Position numbers and translations under genes: made by a program
The notes under the pieces: generated by a model
Databases searched by the model: none
Told to the model about the DNA's origin: nothing
The model's input: only the letters and a program-made list of their open reading frames with translations
Assembly: GCA_017406925.1 (NCBI GenBank)
Contig: JAFQXO010000013.1
Span: 1 to 49,773, forward strand
Source: Eubacterium sp.
GTDB lineage: Bacteria; Bacillota; Clostridia; Lachnospirales; Lachnospiraceae
Direction of reading: 5' to 3'
DNA length: 49,773 nucleotides
Part shown: positions 9,701 to 19,282 of the stretch, in pieces
Layout of the letters: each line of letters begins with the position of its first letter
How positions within the stretch are numbered: the first letter of the stretch is position 1

Positions 9701-10281
9701 TTGTAAGCTTGTGCATAATATGCATCATAATACGCTCCACCCAATCCGTTTGGATTCCAGTGCATACATCCGCCAATATAAGTGTTGGAGTTGGCATGCT
9801 CCATGATATCTAACTCTCCACAATCAGGCCAAGTCACACCATTATTGATGTCGTCACCTAATCCCCAGAAAGCTGGCCACACACCTGTCTGATTTCCGTT
9901 CTCTACTTTGATGCGGGCCTCGATTTTTCCGTACTTAAAAGTTTTCTTTTGAGATGTTTTGATACGACCTGAAGTATAGCTACTACCACCGTAGCTCTCT
10001 TTCTTTGCCGTAATCTTCAGGTAACCATCTGACACTGAGACATTCGAAGTTCTGTTAGTGTAATACTGACTTTCCCAGTTACCCCATCCTTGGCTACCGG
10101 TTCCAATGTCATAACTCCACACTGATGTGTCCAGGCTAGTTCCTGTGAAGTCATCGCTCCACACTAGGGTGTAATCGTCGGCTTTTGCTTCCTCTGGTTG
10201 TTTCGCAGTAATAACAATACCCGAGATTACTAATGCAAGCGCAGTCATTATTGCAATCTGACGCTTATAAAAAGATTTCAT
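6712..10281 (-). CDS. Secreted GH16 endo-beta-glucanase with Thr linkers and accessory modules
   Basis: This 1189-residue protein has a signal peptide at about 1-34. Residues 35-283 form a glycoside hydrolase family 16 domain. The signature GELDIMEH places the nucleophile at E156, the helper at D158 and the acid/base at E161. The extra M in the EXDXXE motif is the beta-bulge form typical of laminarinase-type (beta-1,3 or mixed-linkage) enzymes rather than lichenases. Thr/Pro/Lys linkers then separate an unrecognised module (about 335-440), a CBM4/9-like jelly-roll module (about 490-700) and three Fn3-like repeats of about 85 residues, two of them nearly identical. The gene starts 23 bases after polC ends, with GAAAGGAG before the ATG and no terminator between, so read-through from the polC operon is likely. 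It probably degrades beta-glucans outside the cell. Confidence 0.93.
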   Translation of the reverse strand: MKSFYKRQIAIMTALALVISGIVITAKQPEEAKADDYTLVWSDDFTGTSLDTSVWSYDIGTGSQGWGNWESQYYTNRTSNVSVSDGYLKITAKKESYGGSSYTSGRIKTSQKKTFKYGKIEARIKVENGNQTGVWPAFWGLGDDINNGVTWPDCGELDIMEHANSNTYIGGCMHWNPNGLGGAYYDAYYAQAYNFPNANQGIDAWHTYGIIWDESQIQWYVDGNVYMTGNITSENAYAFQKNYHLLLNVALGSSGSAYTGYQGPTDSYKTTNMYVDYVNVYQKGGTPTTTTTTTTTKTPTTTTTKTPTTTTKKVTTTSTTTKATTTQAPTGSSGVDWDSIGYLGDGAGGGKYSNKYKFYCPETGVGVVNVQRPGFASEDGIYATFPSAISSSSLSSYDVQGAGIILGLSNFTAKETQFTVTSGGKSYTCWVYYADGEEITTTTTVKPTTTTTTTAKPTTTITTTTTTIKPTTTTLTTTAPVETTTREGGATWSMSPWSFYQTGTSTASWNPWELCAFNGVTFGDSGVTALTSSDFSHEARSQKGSDDAKTVTATGVSNQFAAGIESNGWSALYSDDGSGNYYVDPYTLRASTEISIDQNATYTLTLNMKATSEKYMRIRITDGLQNVYHSEIYQLGTSYQTISIPLTTDKGFGDLNVYMYFGAFMQKVDGVEQYHESNWSGTVYLEDFNLMKDGETTTMAPTTTTLQPTVVPTTITTTTTTVEPTTTTTTVMPTTTTTTTTVVPTMTTTTMAPTTTQEPTTTTEPTGIINLQMNRQTGIWSFELNPDIVAKTIVYKLYNVNTLVSSAIVRENVREIDLSSVMLAGQQYKLSLAITGTNREKYSATSDLYLYDPTTTTVAPTTTTTVAPTTTTVVPTTTTTTTTTTVAPTTTTTTTAVPTTTTTTTTTTVAPTTTQEPTVVPTTAKSTGIINLQMNKQTGVWSFELNPDIVAKTVVYKLYNVNTLVASSVIRENVREIDLSSSMISGQQYKLYLAITGTNREKYSATSDLYLYDPSIETTVTTVASTTTTTVAPTTTQAPITTTTVVPTTTQAPITTTTVVPTTTTEEPTTTTVAPTTTTVAPTTTTQSAPLDIRLDTATGIWSFTLNPDFTVKTVAYKLYESNTLIKSATVKGDIREINLSNYMTKGNPYTLYLNVRGVNGERVSATSAQTIYTGTVTEPKKSITLMTI
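7541..7662 (-). repeat. In-frame tandem repeat in a Thr-linker coding region
   Basis: A 53-base segment at 7541-7593 recurs exactly at 7610-7662. The offset is 69 bases (23 codons), so the reading frame is kept. It encodes Thr/Val/Ala/Pro linker in the GH16 protein. Such repeats can expand or contract by recombination or slippage. Confidence 0.8.
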
Positions 10282-10304
10282 AACTAGCTCCTTTCGTTGA
10301 TACC

Positions 10305-13300
10305 CTAGAAGTCAAATATAGATAACTGACTATCCTCGGGCATTCCTTCTAGTAACCCTAGTTTTGTCATCGTCTCCATTACCGTTTTATTGAGTTTGCA
10401 CTTCTCTGCCATTTCTGTCTTCGAAGTGAATGATCCCCCCTGGTTTCTCACTCCCTCTTCTAAACTTCTCGCAGCCTTTTCGCCCATTCCATCGATGCTC
10501 ACCAGTGATGGCATCAGTTTTCCGTCTACTATCTGGAATTCTGTGGCTTTGGCTTTGTAGATGTCTATCGGTGTAAATTCAAAACCTCTTGCATACATTT
10601 CTCTGACTACACGCATATCAATATATTCTGCATCAGCTTTGTCAGTTGTTATGTTTGCCTTTTTCTGCTTCTTATATTCTGCTATGTTTTGCTCTAATTC
10701 TTTTCGTCCAAGGCACATCTTCTCATAATTGAAAGCCTTTGATCTGATTCCAAAGAACGCTGCGTAATACGCCAATGGATGATATACCTTATACCATGCT
10801 ATACGTAGTGCCATCATGATATATGCTGCTGCATGGGCCTTAGGGAACATATACTGGATTCTCTTACAAGACCAAATGTACCACTCTGGCACTCCATGCT
10901 CTTTCATCAATTGTTCAACATCGATTTCATTGCCGTCGGCATCCGTAAATGTAGGAATCTTACGACCTCTACGAACGCTCTCCATAGTCTGGAATGAAAT
11001 CTCTGGGTCTATTCCTTTGTTCATAAGATAGACCATGATGTCGTCTCGCGTACAGATTGCGGACGACAATGTACACTGCTTCTCGCGAATGAGTGTCTGT
11101 GCGTTGTTGAGCCACACATCTGTACCATGTGAAAGTCCTGCTAGTCGCACAAGATCCGCAAAATGCGTAGGTTTCGTATCGACAATCATCTGAATAACGA
11201 AATCTGTTCCCAACTCTGGAAGTCCCAATGAACCTGTAGGACAGTTGTCTATATCTGATGACGAGATACCAAGTGCTTCTGGACTCTCGAACAATGACAT
11301 TACTTTTTCATCATCGAATGGAACATCTTTTTTAACATCTGTTCCAGTCAACTCTTCGAGTCGCTTGATCATCGTAGGATCATCGTGTCCGAGCTCGTCT
11401 AGTTTCAACAAGTTCGATTCGATCGCATGATAATCGAAATGAGTCGTGATGATGTCTGTGTTCATATCGTTTGCAGGGCGCTGAATAGGGGTAAAGTCGT
11501 AAATCTCCTTGTCCCTTGGGACAATAACGATACCACCTGGATGCTGACCGGTAGTTCTTCTGATACCAGTACATCCCTGCTTTATTCTCTCAATCTCTGC
11601 TTTACGCTTTTCTTCTTGATGATCTTTGTAGTAATTCTTCACATATCCGAACGCTGTCTTTTCAGCGATACCAGATATAGTTCCCGCTCTAAAAGTACTA
11701 CCCTTTCCGAACATTTCCTCTGTGTACTCGTGAGCTCTCGCTTGATATTCACCTGAGAAGTTCAAGTCAATATCCGGTTCCTTCGTTCCACCGAATCCGA
11801 GGAAAGTCTCAAATGGAATCTCAAGTCCATCTTTCTCCAAGTCTGCTCCGCAACATGGGCACTTCTTTTCAGGCAAATCGTAACCCACACCACTTATGGA
11901 ACGCACTTCAGTAATGGCGTCCTGATATTCCTTTATAACTGATTCGTCTACGTCTTTCGACAACGAATATTCATTCTCAAATATTGATGTGCGACATTCT
12001 GGACAATGATAATGCGGTGGCAATGGATTACACTCCGTGATACCAGCCATTGTGGCCGCAAATGAGGATCCTACAGAACCTCTAGAACCCACTAGATAAC
12101 CATCTTCTAGGGATTTCCATACTAGTCGCTGAGCCATAATGTACATTACGGCGTAGCCATTTCCTATAATAGAATCGAGTTCAACATCAAGACGATTTTC
12201 CACTATTTCTGGTAAATCGTCACCGTAAACCTCTTTGGCCTTCTCAAAACAGATGTCTTTTAGTTGTTTTTCCGAATTTTCCAATACAGGCGGACACTTA
12301 TCCGGGTGTATTGGGGATACTATGTCTATTTTATCACAAATCTCGTTGGTATTGTCAATGACTATCTCTCTAGCCAAATCCGGTCCTAGATAGGCAAATT
12401 GCTCCAACATTTCGTTGGTTGTTCTCAAATATAGAGGTGGCTGATGGTCTGCATCTGAAAAACCATTACCATACTGAATAATACGTCTATATAACTCGTC
12501 TTCTGGGTCAAGGAAATGGACATCACATGTAGCCACAGTCTTCTTGCCCATCTTTTTGCCAAGCTCTATGATTCGTTTATTTACTTCCTGTAGATCCTCC
12601 TCAGAATCTACTAAAACTTTCTTTTCATCGTCTATGGTAGGATCGCCTGTGCGAATCATATATTCGTTGTTTCCGATAGGTTGAACTTCGAAATAGTCAT
12701 AGAACTCTGCTATCCTAGCAATCTCCTGAGGCGTTTTCTTGTTAAATACTGCCTCGTAAAGTTCACCCTTTGAACAAGCGCTGCCAATCATCAATCCTTC
12801 GCTCATTTTCAAGTAATCACTCTTCATAATACGAGGACGTCTATAATAAGTCTCTATATGTGACTTCGAAATCAATTTATAGAGATTTTTTCTACCTTCC
12901 CAATTCTCTACAAGTATAACAGCATGGTGTGATGGAAGTTTGTTTGCTCGATTATTTGATTTCATTCCTTTTTCATTGATTTTATCAAGGTCATCCATTC
13001 CATCTTCTTCGGCCATAGCACAAAGTTTTTGGAATATCAACGCTGTCGTTTCTGCATCATCCACAGCTCTGTGATGATGCTCCAAAGGAATTTTCAAAGC
13101 CTTTGCGACATTGTTTAGTTTGTATTTAGCGAGACCTTCAAGCATAAATCTTGCCATTCCCACCGTATCCACTGATGTAAAATCACAAGGAATATCTTGC
13201 CTACGGCAATTCTCTTCAATAAAGCTCATATCGAACTCGACATTGTGACCAACCATAATGGAGCCTTCGGCAAACTCCATAAAACGTGGAAGTACTTTTT

Positions 13301-14852
13301 CTATAGTTTCAGCGTCTTCCACCATACTATCACTAATGCCTGTCAGTTCTTCTATTCTGAACGGAATAGGTCTCTCAGGGTTCACAAACTCAGCAAACCT
13401 ATCCACTATCTCTCCATTTTTAATTTTCACAGCACCAATCTCGATAATTCTATCTTCGACTGGCGAGAAACCTGTGGTCTCCAAGTCGAATACCACATAT
13501 GTCTCATCCAAACTCTGACCTTTAGAGTTTGTGACTATATTCTTGAGGTCATCTACAAGATAGGCCTCAACACCGAGGATAACTTTAAAGTCACATTCCT
13601 TACCCTCTTCCTTACACTCTTTAACTATTTTCTGATACTCTTTCCACGCTTCTGGGAACGCCTGAACCACTCCGTGATCCGTGATAGCGATAGCCTTATG
13701 GCCCCATTCATATGCCCTGCGGACAATCTTCTTCACATCGGTCACTGCGTCCATCTCGCTCATTGTCGTATGACAGTGAAGTTCTACTCTCTTGTCGACA
13801 GCAGTGTCCATACGAATTTCTTTTTTGAAAGGCTTGATACGTTTAAGTCCTAGGACTCTACCCATCTCAACCTGGCCATCGTATTCGTCAAATCCTATGA
13901 CACCTCTAGCCTCGATATACTTTCCTTTGTCCACATCTAAAAGGAATTCATCCTTGGCGTGTTCATCTGGAAGGAAAAGTTTTAATGTCACACTGTCTGT
14001 GTAATCTGTGACATCCATGATTATCAAGAACTTACCAGTTCTAGTTTCTCTAGTAGTCAGGTTGATAACCTCACCCTTGATTACACATGAACCAGTACCC
14101 TCGTAGATATCTTTCATCTCGAGGATTTCATCATCTTTATAATCTTTTCCATAGATTAATCTAGGAAGTGTATTTCTTAACTTACTGTTCTCTGAAGCCT
14201 TTGGTTTTTCTTTTGTTTCTTCTTTTTCTTCAGGGAGTTCTTCTTCATTGTCTTCGACATCATCATCGTTGGATTGCAACTTGTCGATGATGTTTTGAAC
14301 TTCGTTCTCGAGTTTTCTCGAATGGCGCTTCTCTATAATCTCTGTGTCGCCCTTCTTCAATGCAACCTCGACATTCACGTCCATATCGAAACGCTGGCTG
14401 AAGATGTTCTTGATGATTTCTTTCATCTCCTCAACCTTCGCCTCAGAGACAATGTTTTCCTCGAAGTCTATGATGATAGTCTGACCATCGATAGTGATTG
14501 GCGCAGTTCTAAACATCGCAGAAAGCGCAGGACTCAAGAGATTAATCTCACGCATAATGCTGTCCTTGTAGGCTTCCATCAGATTTGCGAGTGTATACTG
14601 GTTCGAGAGTTTATACTTCTCGATAATCTTTATCTCCAACCTTTTTCCCGCAGAGAGAGATTTCGCAATGGCTTTTTCGTATGCGAAAATAGCAGACTTT
14701 TCAATAAGTCTACTACTCTCGATGTATACTCGCATTTTCGTGTGCTCGCGGTTCGTTGTAACACGCGTCACATCAACATATTCGAGTACAGCCAATATGT
14801 CTTCCCTGACTTGAATGTCAGGAAATACTTCCAAAAATTTCTTACGTTCCAT
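10305..14852 (-). CDS. polC: DNA polymerase III alpha subunit, Gram-positive PolC type
   Basis: This is the replicative polymerase with built-in proofreading, 1515 residues, slightly longer than Bacillus PolC. The order is an N-terminal domain, an acidic linker near 195-220, an OB fold at about 250-340, and a PHP domain starting near 355 (HCH at 359-361). The PHP domain is split by a DEDD exonuclease (DLETTG at 456-461, later HHHRAVDDAE). Then come the polymerase palm and fingers, with a zinc site made of CPEC and CPCC pairs. The ATG at 14852 has AGGAG upstream. It follows ispG by 21 bases, and the order dxr-rseP-ispG-polC supports the call. The last gene of this block may be the GH16 gene 23 bases downstream. 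Confidence 0.98.
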   Translation of the reverse strand: MERKKFLEVFPDIQVREDILAVLEYVDVTRVTTNREHTKMRVYIESSRLIEKSAIFAYEKAIAKSLSAGKRLEIKIIEKYKLSNQYTLANLMEAYKDSIMREINLLSPALSAMFRTAPITIDGQTIIIDFEENIVSEAKVEEMKEIIKNIFSQRFDMDVNVEVALKKGDTEIIEKRHSRKLENEVQNIIDKLQSNDDDVEDNEEELPEEKEETKEKPKASENSKLRNTLPRLIYGKDYKDDEILEMKDIYEGTGSCVIKGEVINLTTRETRTGKFLIIMDVTDYTDSVTLKLFLPDEHAKDEFLLDVDKGKYIEARGVIGFDEYDGQVEMGRVLGLKRIKPFKKEIRMDTAVDKRVELHCHTTMSEMDAVTDVKKIVRRAYEWGHKAIAITDHGVVQAFPEAWKEYQKIVKECKEEGKECDFKVILGVEAYLVDDLKNIVTNSKGQSLDETYVVFDLETTGFSPVEDRIIEIGAVKIKNGEIVDRFAEFVNPERPIPFRIEELTGISDSMVEDAETIEKVLPRFMEFAEGSIMVGHNVEFDMSFIEENCRRQDIPCDFTSVDTVGMARFMLEGLAKYKLNNVAKALKIPLEHHHRAVDDAETTALIFQKLCAMAEEDGMDDLDKINEKGMKSNNRANKLPSHHAVILVENWEGRKNLYKLISKSHIETYYRRPRIMKSDYLKMSEGLMIGSACSKGELYEAVFNKKTPQEIARIAEFYDYFEVQPIGNNEYMIRTGDPTIDDEKKVLVDSEEDLQEVNKRIIELGKKMGKKTVATCDVHFLDPEDELYRRIIQYGNGFSDADHQPPLYLRTTNEMLEQFAYLGPDLAREIVIDNTNEICDKIDIVSPIHPDKCPPVLENSEKQLKDICFEKAKEVYGDDLPEIVENRLDVELDSIIGNGYAVMYIMAQRLVWKSLEDGYLVGSRGSVGSSFAATMAGITECNPLPPHYHCPECRTSIFENEYSLSKDVDESVIKEYQDAITEVRSISGVGYDLPEKKCPCCGADLEKDGLEIPFETFLGFGGTKEPDIDLNFSGEYQARAHEYTEEMFGKGSTFRAGTISGIAEKTAFGYVKNYYKDHQEEKRKAEIERIKQGCTGIRRTTGQHPGGIVIVPRDKEIYDFTPIQRPANDMNTDIITTHFDYHAIESNLLKLDELGHDDPTMIKRLEELTGTDVKKDVPFDDEKVMSLFESPEALGISSSDIDNCPTGSLGLPELGTDFVIQMIVDTKPTHFADLVRLAGLSHGTDVWLNNAQTLIREKQCTLSSAICTRDDIMVYLMNKGIDPEISFQTMESVRRGRKIPTFTDADGNEIDVEQLMKEHGVPEWYIWSCKRIQYMFPKAHAAAYIMMALRIAWYKVYHPLAYYAAFFGIRSKAFNYEKMCLGRKELEQNIAEYKKQKKANITTDKADAEYIDMRVVREMYARGFEFTPIDIYKAKATEFQIVDGKLMPSLVSIDGMGEKAARSLEEGVRNQGGSFTSKTEMAEKCKLNKTVMETMTKLGLLEGMPEDSQLSIFDF

Positions 14853-14873
14853 TATATGCTCCTAGCTTAAATT

Positions 14874-15929
14874 CTAAGCCCAATTCTTCAATTCATCTTC
14901 GAGCGCACTCACCAACTGATCTTCAGGAACCTTTCCTATGATTTCACCCTTCTTGATGAGCAAGCCTTCTCCCTTGCCTCCGGCAATACCGATATCTGCT
15001 TCCTTGGCTTCGCCAGGACCGTTAACTACGCACCCCATAACAGCCACTTTGATATTTAGATGGTCATACTTGTTGACCACGCTCTCCACTTCATTTGCAA
15101 GAGAAATGATATCTATCTGCGTGCGTCCGCAAGTTGGACAAGATACAACTGAGATGCCACCCTCTCTCAAACCTAGAGTTTTCAGGATAAGCTTCGCACT
15201 CTTAATCTCCTCAATAGGATCGCCTGTGAGAGATACTCTAATCGTATCGCCGATACCCTCGTGCAAGATAAGTCCTAAGCCAATGCCCGACTTAATGTTT
15301 CCAGATGTAACTGTGCCCGACTCTGTAATACCCACGTGAAGTGGATGGTCAGTCTTCTCGGCGATAAGTTCGTGAGCCTTTAGGCACATCAAAACGTCAG
15401 AAGACTTGATGCTGATAACTAGATTGTTGTAGCCTAAGTCCTCAATTATTTTCACTTTATCAAGGGCGCTCTCAACAATACCCTCTGCGGTAACCTTTCC
15501 ATACTTTTCTAAGATAGGTTTCTCAAGAGATCCGCTGTTCACGCCTACTCGGATAGGAATGTTCTTTTCCTTTGCCACATCTACTACTGCTTTCACATTT
15601 TCAATGCTTCCGATGTTACCAGGGTTAATGCGAATCTTGTCCGCTCCATTTTCCATTGCCGCAATGGCAAGTTTGTAATCGAAATGTATGTCTGCGACAA
15701 GTGGGATGTTTATCTGCTTCTTGATTTCTGCGATAGCCTCAGCCGCCTCCATAGTTGGAACTGCGCAGCGAATAATGTCGCAACCTGCAGCTTCCAGTTC
15801 TTTTATCTGTTTAACTGTAGCATCCACGTCCTCCGTGAATGTGTTAGTCATCGACTGAATCAAGATAGGATTTCCACCACCTATCACTCTATCTCCAATT
15901 TTTACTTCTCGAGTGTTATCTCTAAACAT
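14874..15929 (-). CDS. ispG: 4-hydroxy-3-methylbut-2-enyl diphosphate synthase
   Basis: IspG (GcpE) performs the penultimate step of the MEP isoprenoid pathway, converting MEcPP to HMBPP. At 351 residues it has the bacterial two-domain length: an N-terminal TIM barrel (from IGGGNPILIQSMTNT onward) and a C-terminal 4Fe-4S domain. The cluster ligands are visible as CPTC, then C in CVVNGPGE, with the Glu of that motif as fourth ligand. It starts 9 bases after rseP, with AAGGAG before the ATG. It sits in the same transcription unit as dxr, which acts earlier in the same pathway, and uppS, which uses the product. Confidence 0.97.
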   Translation of the reverse strand: MFRDNTREVKIGDRVIGGGNPILIQSMTNTFTEDVDATVKQIKELEAAGCDIIRCAVPTMEAAEAIAEIKKQINIPLVADIHFDYKLAIAAMENGADKIRINPGNIGSIENVKAVVDVAKEKNIPIRVGVNSGSLEKPILEKYGKVTAEGIVESALDKVKIIEDLGYNNLVISIKSSDVLMCLKAHELIAEKTDHPLHVGITESGTVTSGNIKSGIGLGLILHEGIGDTIRVSLTGDPIEEIKSAKLILKTLGLREGGISVVSCPTCGRTQIDIISLANEVESVVNKYDHLNIKVAVMGCVVNGPGEAKEADIGIAGGKGEGLLIKKGEIIGKVPEDQLVSALEDELKNWA

Positions 15930-15938
15930 AAAAACTCC

Positions 15939-17246
15939 TTAGAAGAAAATCTTTCTTACGTCGTTAAATACTAGTAGTACCATAAGCGCCATCAGGATAA
16001 TGAATCCGACAAAGTGGATAGCGCCCTCCTTGTCTCGCGGAATCTTCTTGCGCGTGACAATCTCTACTATGTAAAGAAGTATACGTCCACCGTCTAGCGC
16101 TGGTATAGGCAAGAGGTTCATCACACCTAGGTTGGCACTTAGGAGTATCGCCAAACTTACTAACGATAGTAATGTAATGCCGAATCCTTGAGTTCTAGTC
16201 TCTTTATATGTGTCACCTATTACTTTTACGATTCCAACTGGTCCTGATACTTCCTCAGCCGCAACCTTGCCAGTTACAAGCATCTTCAAACTCTTCAAAA
16301 CTGCCATTACCTGGTAGCGCATTTCCACGAAACTGTATCTGATGGTTCCAAAGAAATCTTGGCGAACTCTCGCCATATTGTATATGAAACCTGGTGAGTA
16401 AACATTTTGCTCAATAGGTTTTACTTTCACTGAGTATGTCTTGTTGTTGCGCTTTAGTAATACATTCACAACTTTTCCGTCTAGTGGATGAGCTACGAGA
16501 TATTTCGCCACGGCTTCACCAGTTTTGACGGCTACGCCGTCAATCTTCATAACAATGTCGCCTCTCTTAACTCCTGCCTTCTCAAACGCAGAGTCTTTGG
16601 TAACCTGCGAAATTGTTGGCGCGTTAGAGCCAGATGTATAACTCATACCTAGGATATATTTCTTTACCGCATCCGGTTTATAGTGGATAGTGTAAGACTT
16701 GCCATCTCTCTTGAAAGAGAGTTTCATCATACTTCCATCTATCGGAGCGACAAAGTCTTCGAGATACATCTCTCGTCCGATGGAAACGTGAGTCCCGTCG
16801 TAGTTTGTGATGTAATCACCCTTTCTGAGTCCTGCCTTGTAAGCGTTCGAAGACTGATCAACTGAAACAACAGTCGATGGGTCCGAGCCAACTGATGCTA
16901 TCACGATGAGTGCCAAGAAAAACGCCAAGACAAAGTTAAAGAACGGTCCTGCAAATACGATAGAAAGTCTTCTCCAGACTGACTTCGAATTAAAAGAGCC
17001 CTCTTCTTCATTGTCCTCATCCTCACCGAGCATCGCGCAAGATCCTCCGATAGGGAACGCCTTCAGCGAATAAACAGTTCCACTCTTCTTCGACTTGTGT
17101 TTCAAAAGTCGTGGTCCCATACCAACTGAAAACTCTTCCACGACTACACCGTTTAGTCTAGCGACTATAAAGTGTCCGAATTCGTGGAAGACAACCAATA
17201 CGCTGAATATGATTAATGCAATTATGATACTGATTAGTGTCTGCAT
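15939..17246 (-). CDS. rseP: RIP metalloprotease RseP/RasP (site-2 protease)
   Basis: This membrane zinc protease cleaves transmembrane substrates such as anti-sigma factors and signal-peptide remnants. The zinc motif HEFGH is at residues 21-25 in the first membrane helix, and the second catalytic motif, NLLPIPALDGGR, lies near residue 390. Two PDZ domains are visible between them (around GLRKGDYI and GVKRGDIV), as in E. coli RseP, whereas Bacillus RasP is usually described with one. The C-terminus carries a further hydrophobic helix. The start is one base after the dxr stop, suggesting translational coupling. The length of 435 is normal for the two-PDZ form. Confidence 0.96.
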   Translation of the reverse strand: MQTLISIIIALIIFSVLVVFHEFGHFIVARLNGVVVEEFSVGMGPRLLKHKSKKSGTVYSLKAFPIGGSCAMLGEDEDNEEEGSFNSKSVWRRLSIVFAGPFFNFVLAFFLALIVIASVGSDPSTVVSVDQSSNAYKAGLRKGDYITNYDGTHVSIGREMYLEDFVAPIDGSMMKLSFKRDGKSYTIHYKPDAVKKYILGMSYTSGSNAPTISQVTKDSAFEKAGVKRGDIVMKIDGVAVKTGEAVAKYLVAHPLDGKVVNVLLKRNNKTYSVKVKPIEQNVYSPGFIYNMARVRQDFFGTIRYSFVEMRYQVMAVLKSLKMLVTGKVAAEEVSGPVGIVKVIGDTYKETRTQGFGITLLSLVSLAILLSANLGVMNLLPIPALDGGRILLYIVEIVTRKKIPRDKEGAIHFVGFIILMALMVLLVFNDVRKIFF

Positions 17247-17247
17247 A

Positions 17248-18381
17248 TTAACCTCTTTGTGCTATAGTCTCGTAAACCCATTTCTCAACTTCTAGTATCT
17301 CTTCGAATGATGGGTTTTCGATGACTGTGTGCTTTTTCATACATTCCTCAATGATATCTGTGATATCTAAAAATCCAATCTCACGGTTTAAGAACATGGC
17401 CACTGCCTTCTCGTTGGCCGCATTAAAAACAGTAGGCATAGATCCACCTGTGCGACCTGCCTCGTAGGCTAGTTTAAGGCCTCTGAAATTTTCAAGGTCC
17501 GGTGTTTCAAACTGGATGCTTGCAATCTCTGCAAAATCCACGCGATCGCCCGCCAAAGGCTTACGCTTTGGATAGTACAACGCATACTGGATAGGGAGTT
17601 TCATATCTGGTGTGCCCAGTTGGGCAATGATTCCACCATCCTCATACTGCACCATTGAATGAATAAGGCTCTGTGGTTGTACCACTACCTGGATGTCATC
17701 GAAGTCTACGTCGAATAACCACTTCGCCTCGATTACTTCCAAGCCCTTGTTTACCATGGTAGCAGAATCAATGGTTATTTTTTGTCCCATTGTCCAGTTT
17801 GGATGTTTTAAGGCATCCTCCACCGTTTTATCTTTCATCTGCCATCTAGTGAGTCCTCTGAAAGGTCCACCTGATGCCGTGAGTAATATCTTGTCAATCT
17901 TGTTTCCTTCTTCGCCGTTTAGCGATTGGAATATAGCCGAGTGTTCGCTATCGACTGGGAGAATCTTTACATTGTTTTCTTTGGCGGCAGCCATCACGAG
18001 ATGTCCGGCTGTGACTAATGTCTCTTTGTTGGCCAAAGCAATGTCCTTCTTCGCCTTTATAGCTTCTAGCGTAGGCTTGATACCAATCATTCCCACGAAG
18101 GCTGTGACTACTATCTCGGCTTCTGATATCGTAGCCGCCTTTATAAGTCCATCCATACCCGATACAACTTCGATGTCGATTCTTTGTTTTAGTTCTTCTG
18201 CCTTTTCCTCGTTGAACACGCAAACCAATGAAGGCGAAAATTCCTTCGCCTGCTCTTCTAGGAGGTCGATGTTTGAGCCCGCTGCAATCGCAACGACATT
18301 CAAGTCATCGTTCGCTCTCACTATCTCTAAAGTTTGTGTGCCTATCGAACCTGTCGATCCGAGTATAGAAATATTTTTCAT
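17248..18381 (-). CDS. dxr: 1-deoxy-D-xylulose 5-phosphate reductoisomerase
   Basis: Dxr converts DXP to MEP with NADPH, the committed step of the MEP pathway. At 377 residues it is full length. The N-terminal Rossmann motif GSTGSIGTQTLEI (about 7-19) binds NADPH. The metal and substrate region is visible as LPVDSEHSAIFQ and the later NHPNW-like and MVNKGLE motifs. It lies 10 bases after cdsA's upstream end and one base before rseP, in the conserved uppS-cdsA-dxr-rseP order. Confidence 0.97.
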   Translation of the reverse strand: MKNISILGSTGSIGTQTLEIVRANDDLNVVAIAAGSNIDLLEEQAKEFSPSLVCVFNEEKAEELKQRIDIEVVSGMDGLIKAATISEAEIVVTAFVGMIGIKPTLEAIKAKKDIALANKETLVTAGHLVMAAAKENNVKILPVDSEHSAIFQSLNGEEGNKIDKILLTASGGPFRGLTRWQMKDKTVEDALKHPNWTMGQKITIDSATMVNKGLEVIEAKWLFDVDFDDIQVVVQPQSLIHSMVQYEDGGIIAQLGTPDMKLPIQYALYYPKRKPLAGDRVDFAEIASIQFETPDLENFRGLKLAYEAGRTGGSMPTVFNAANEKAVAMFLNREIGFLDITDIIEECMKKHTVIENPSFEEILEVEKWVYETIAQRG

Positions 18382-18391
18382 AGTTTATAGC

Positions 18392-19282
18392 CTAAAATAG
18401 TTTTAGCATTTTCATTGCTGTAAGCAATATCCAGATAACTGGCGCTACGTAAATAACGCTGTCGAATCTGTCCATAATTCCACCATGACCTGGAATAACT
18501 TTTCCGTAGTCCTTGATGTCGTGGTTACGCTTGATGGCTGATGCCGCAAGATCGCCGACCATTGAGATCAACGCTCCCACTGCGCATACCACTGCAAAGA
18601 TGACAACCACGTTGTTCATCTGAATCTTTGGCGCCATAATGGCTGCGTATATTCCACCGATAAGTGCTGCGCCGACAACTCCACCGATAGCTCCTTCGAT
18701 TGACTTCTTAGGACTTAGTACCGGTGCCATCTTATGTTTGCCGAAGGCAACTCCTGCTACGTAAGCGCATGTGTCACTACCCCATGACGCGATAAAGATG
18801 AGCCATACGATGTAAACACCTTGGTCCATCATTCGCACTTGGTAGAGATACGATAGCATAACGCCCGCATAAATCATGCACATCAGTGTATTTGAGATTT
18901 CTTCTGTCTTGTACTTTGGATATGTGAACACATACTGTGCGAACAAGACAATCAAAAATACTACGAGCATTATCATCGTGTACTTATCCGCGTGGATAGT
19001 TCTTCCAAAAATCTCTTTTCCATACTGTGTCATATAAATCAATGCGTAGTAACAAATCAATGCCACATATCCTACATAAGCTATTCCTTTTTTGTGAATT
19101 CCAATAGCTTTGTAGAGTTCGTAAACTGCCACTAATGAAATGATCAGGTTCGCAAAGAAGAGAGGCTTTCCACCCCAAAGGTCTCCGCCCCAAATTAATC
19201 CAAGGATTAGAAGTGCAACTAGTACTATTCCACTACATAATCTCGTCACGAATGATTTGTTTGCAAAATTTTTAACTCCCAT
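18392..19282 (-). CDS. cdsA: Phosphatidate cytidylyltransferase (CDP-diacylglycerol synthase)
   Basis: CdsA makes CDP-diacylglycerol for phospholipid synthesis. The 296-residue protein has about eight hydrophobic segments. The family signature is seen near the C-terminus as SAIKRNHDIKDYG followed by PGHGGIMDRFD, including the Lys/Asp metal-site residues. SWGSDTCAY and SPKKSIEG are also conserved. Its ATG shares one base with the uppS stop (TAATG), so the two are translationally coupled. Confidence 0.96.
   Translation of the reverse strand: MGVKNFANKSFVTRLCSGIVLVALLILGLIWGGDLWGGKPLFFANLIISLVAVYELYKAIGIHKKGIAYVGYVALICYYALIYMTQYGKEIFGRTIHADKYTMIMLVVFLIVLFAQYVFTYPKYKTEEISNTLMCMIYAGVMLSYLYQVRMMDQGVYIVWLIFIASWGSDTCAYVAGVAFGKHKMAPVLSPKKSIEGAIGGVVGAALIGGIYAAIMAPKIQMNNVVVIFAVVCAVGALISMVGDLAASAIKRNHDIKDYGKVIPGHGGIMDRFDSVIYVAPVIWILLTAMKMLKLF

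Noticed and set aside
13197-13853. 218-codon plus-strand frame inside polC
   Set aside because: It is fully contained in a certain polC reading frame and has no recognisable domain or start signals.
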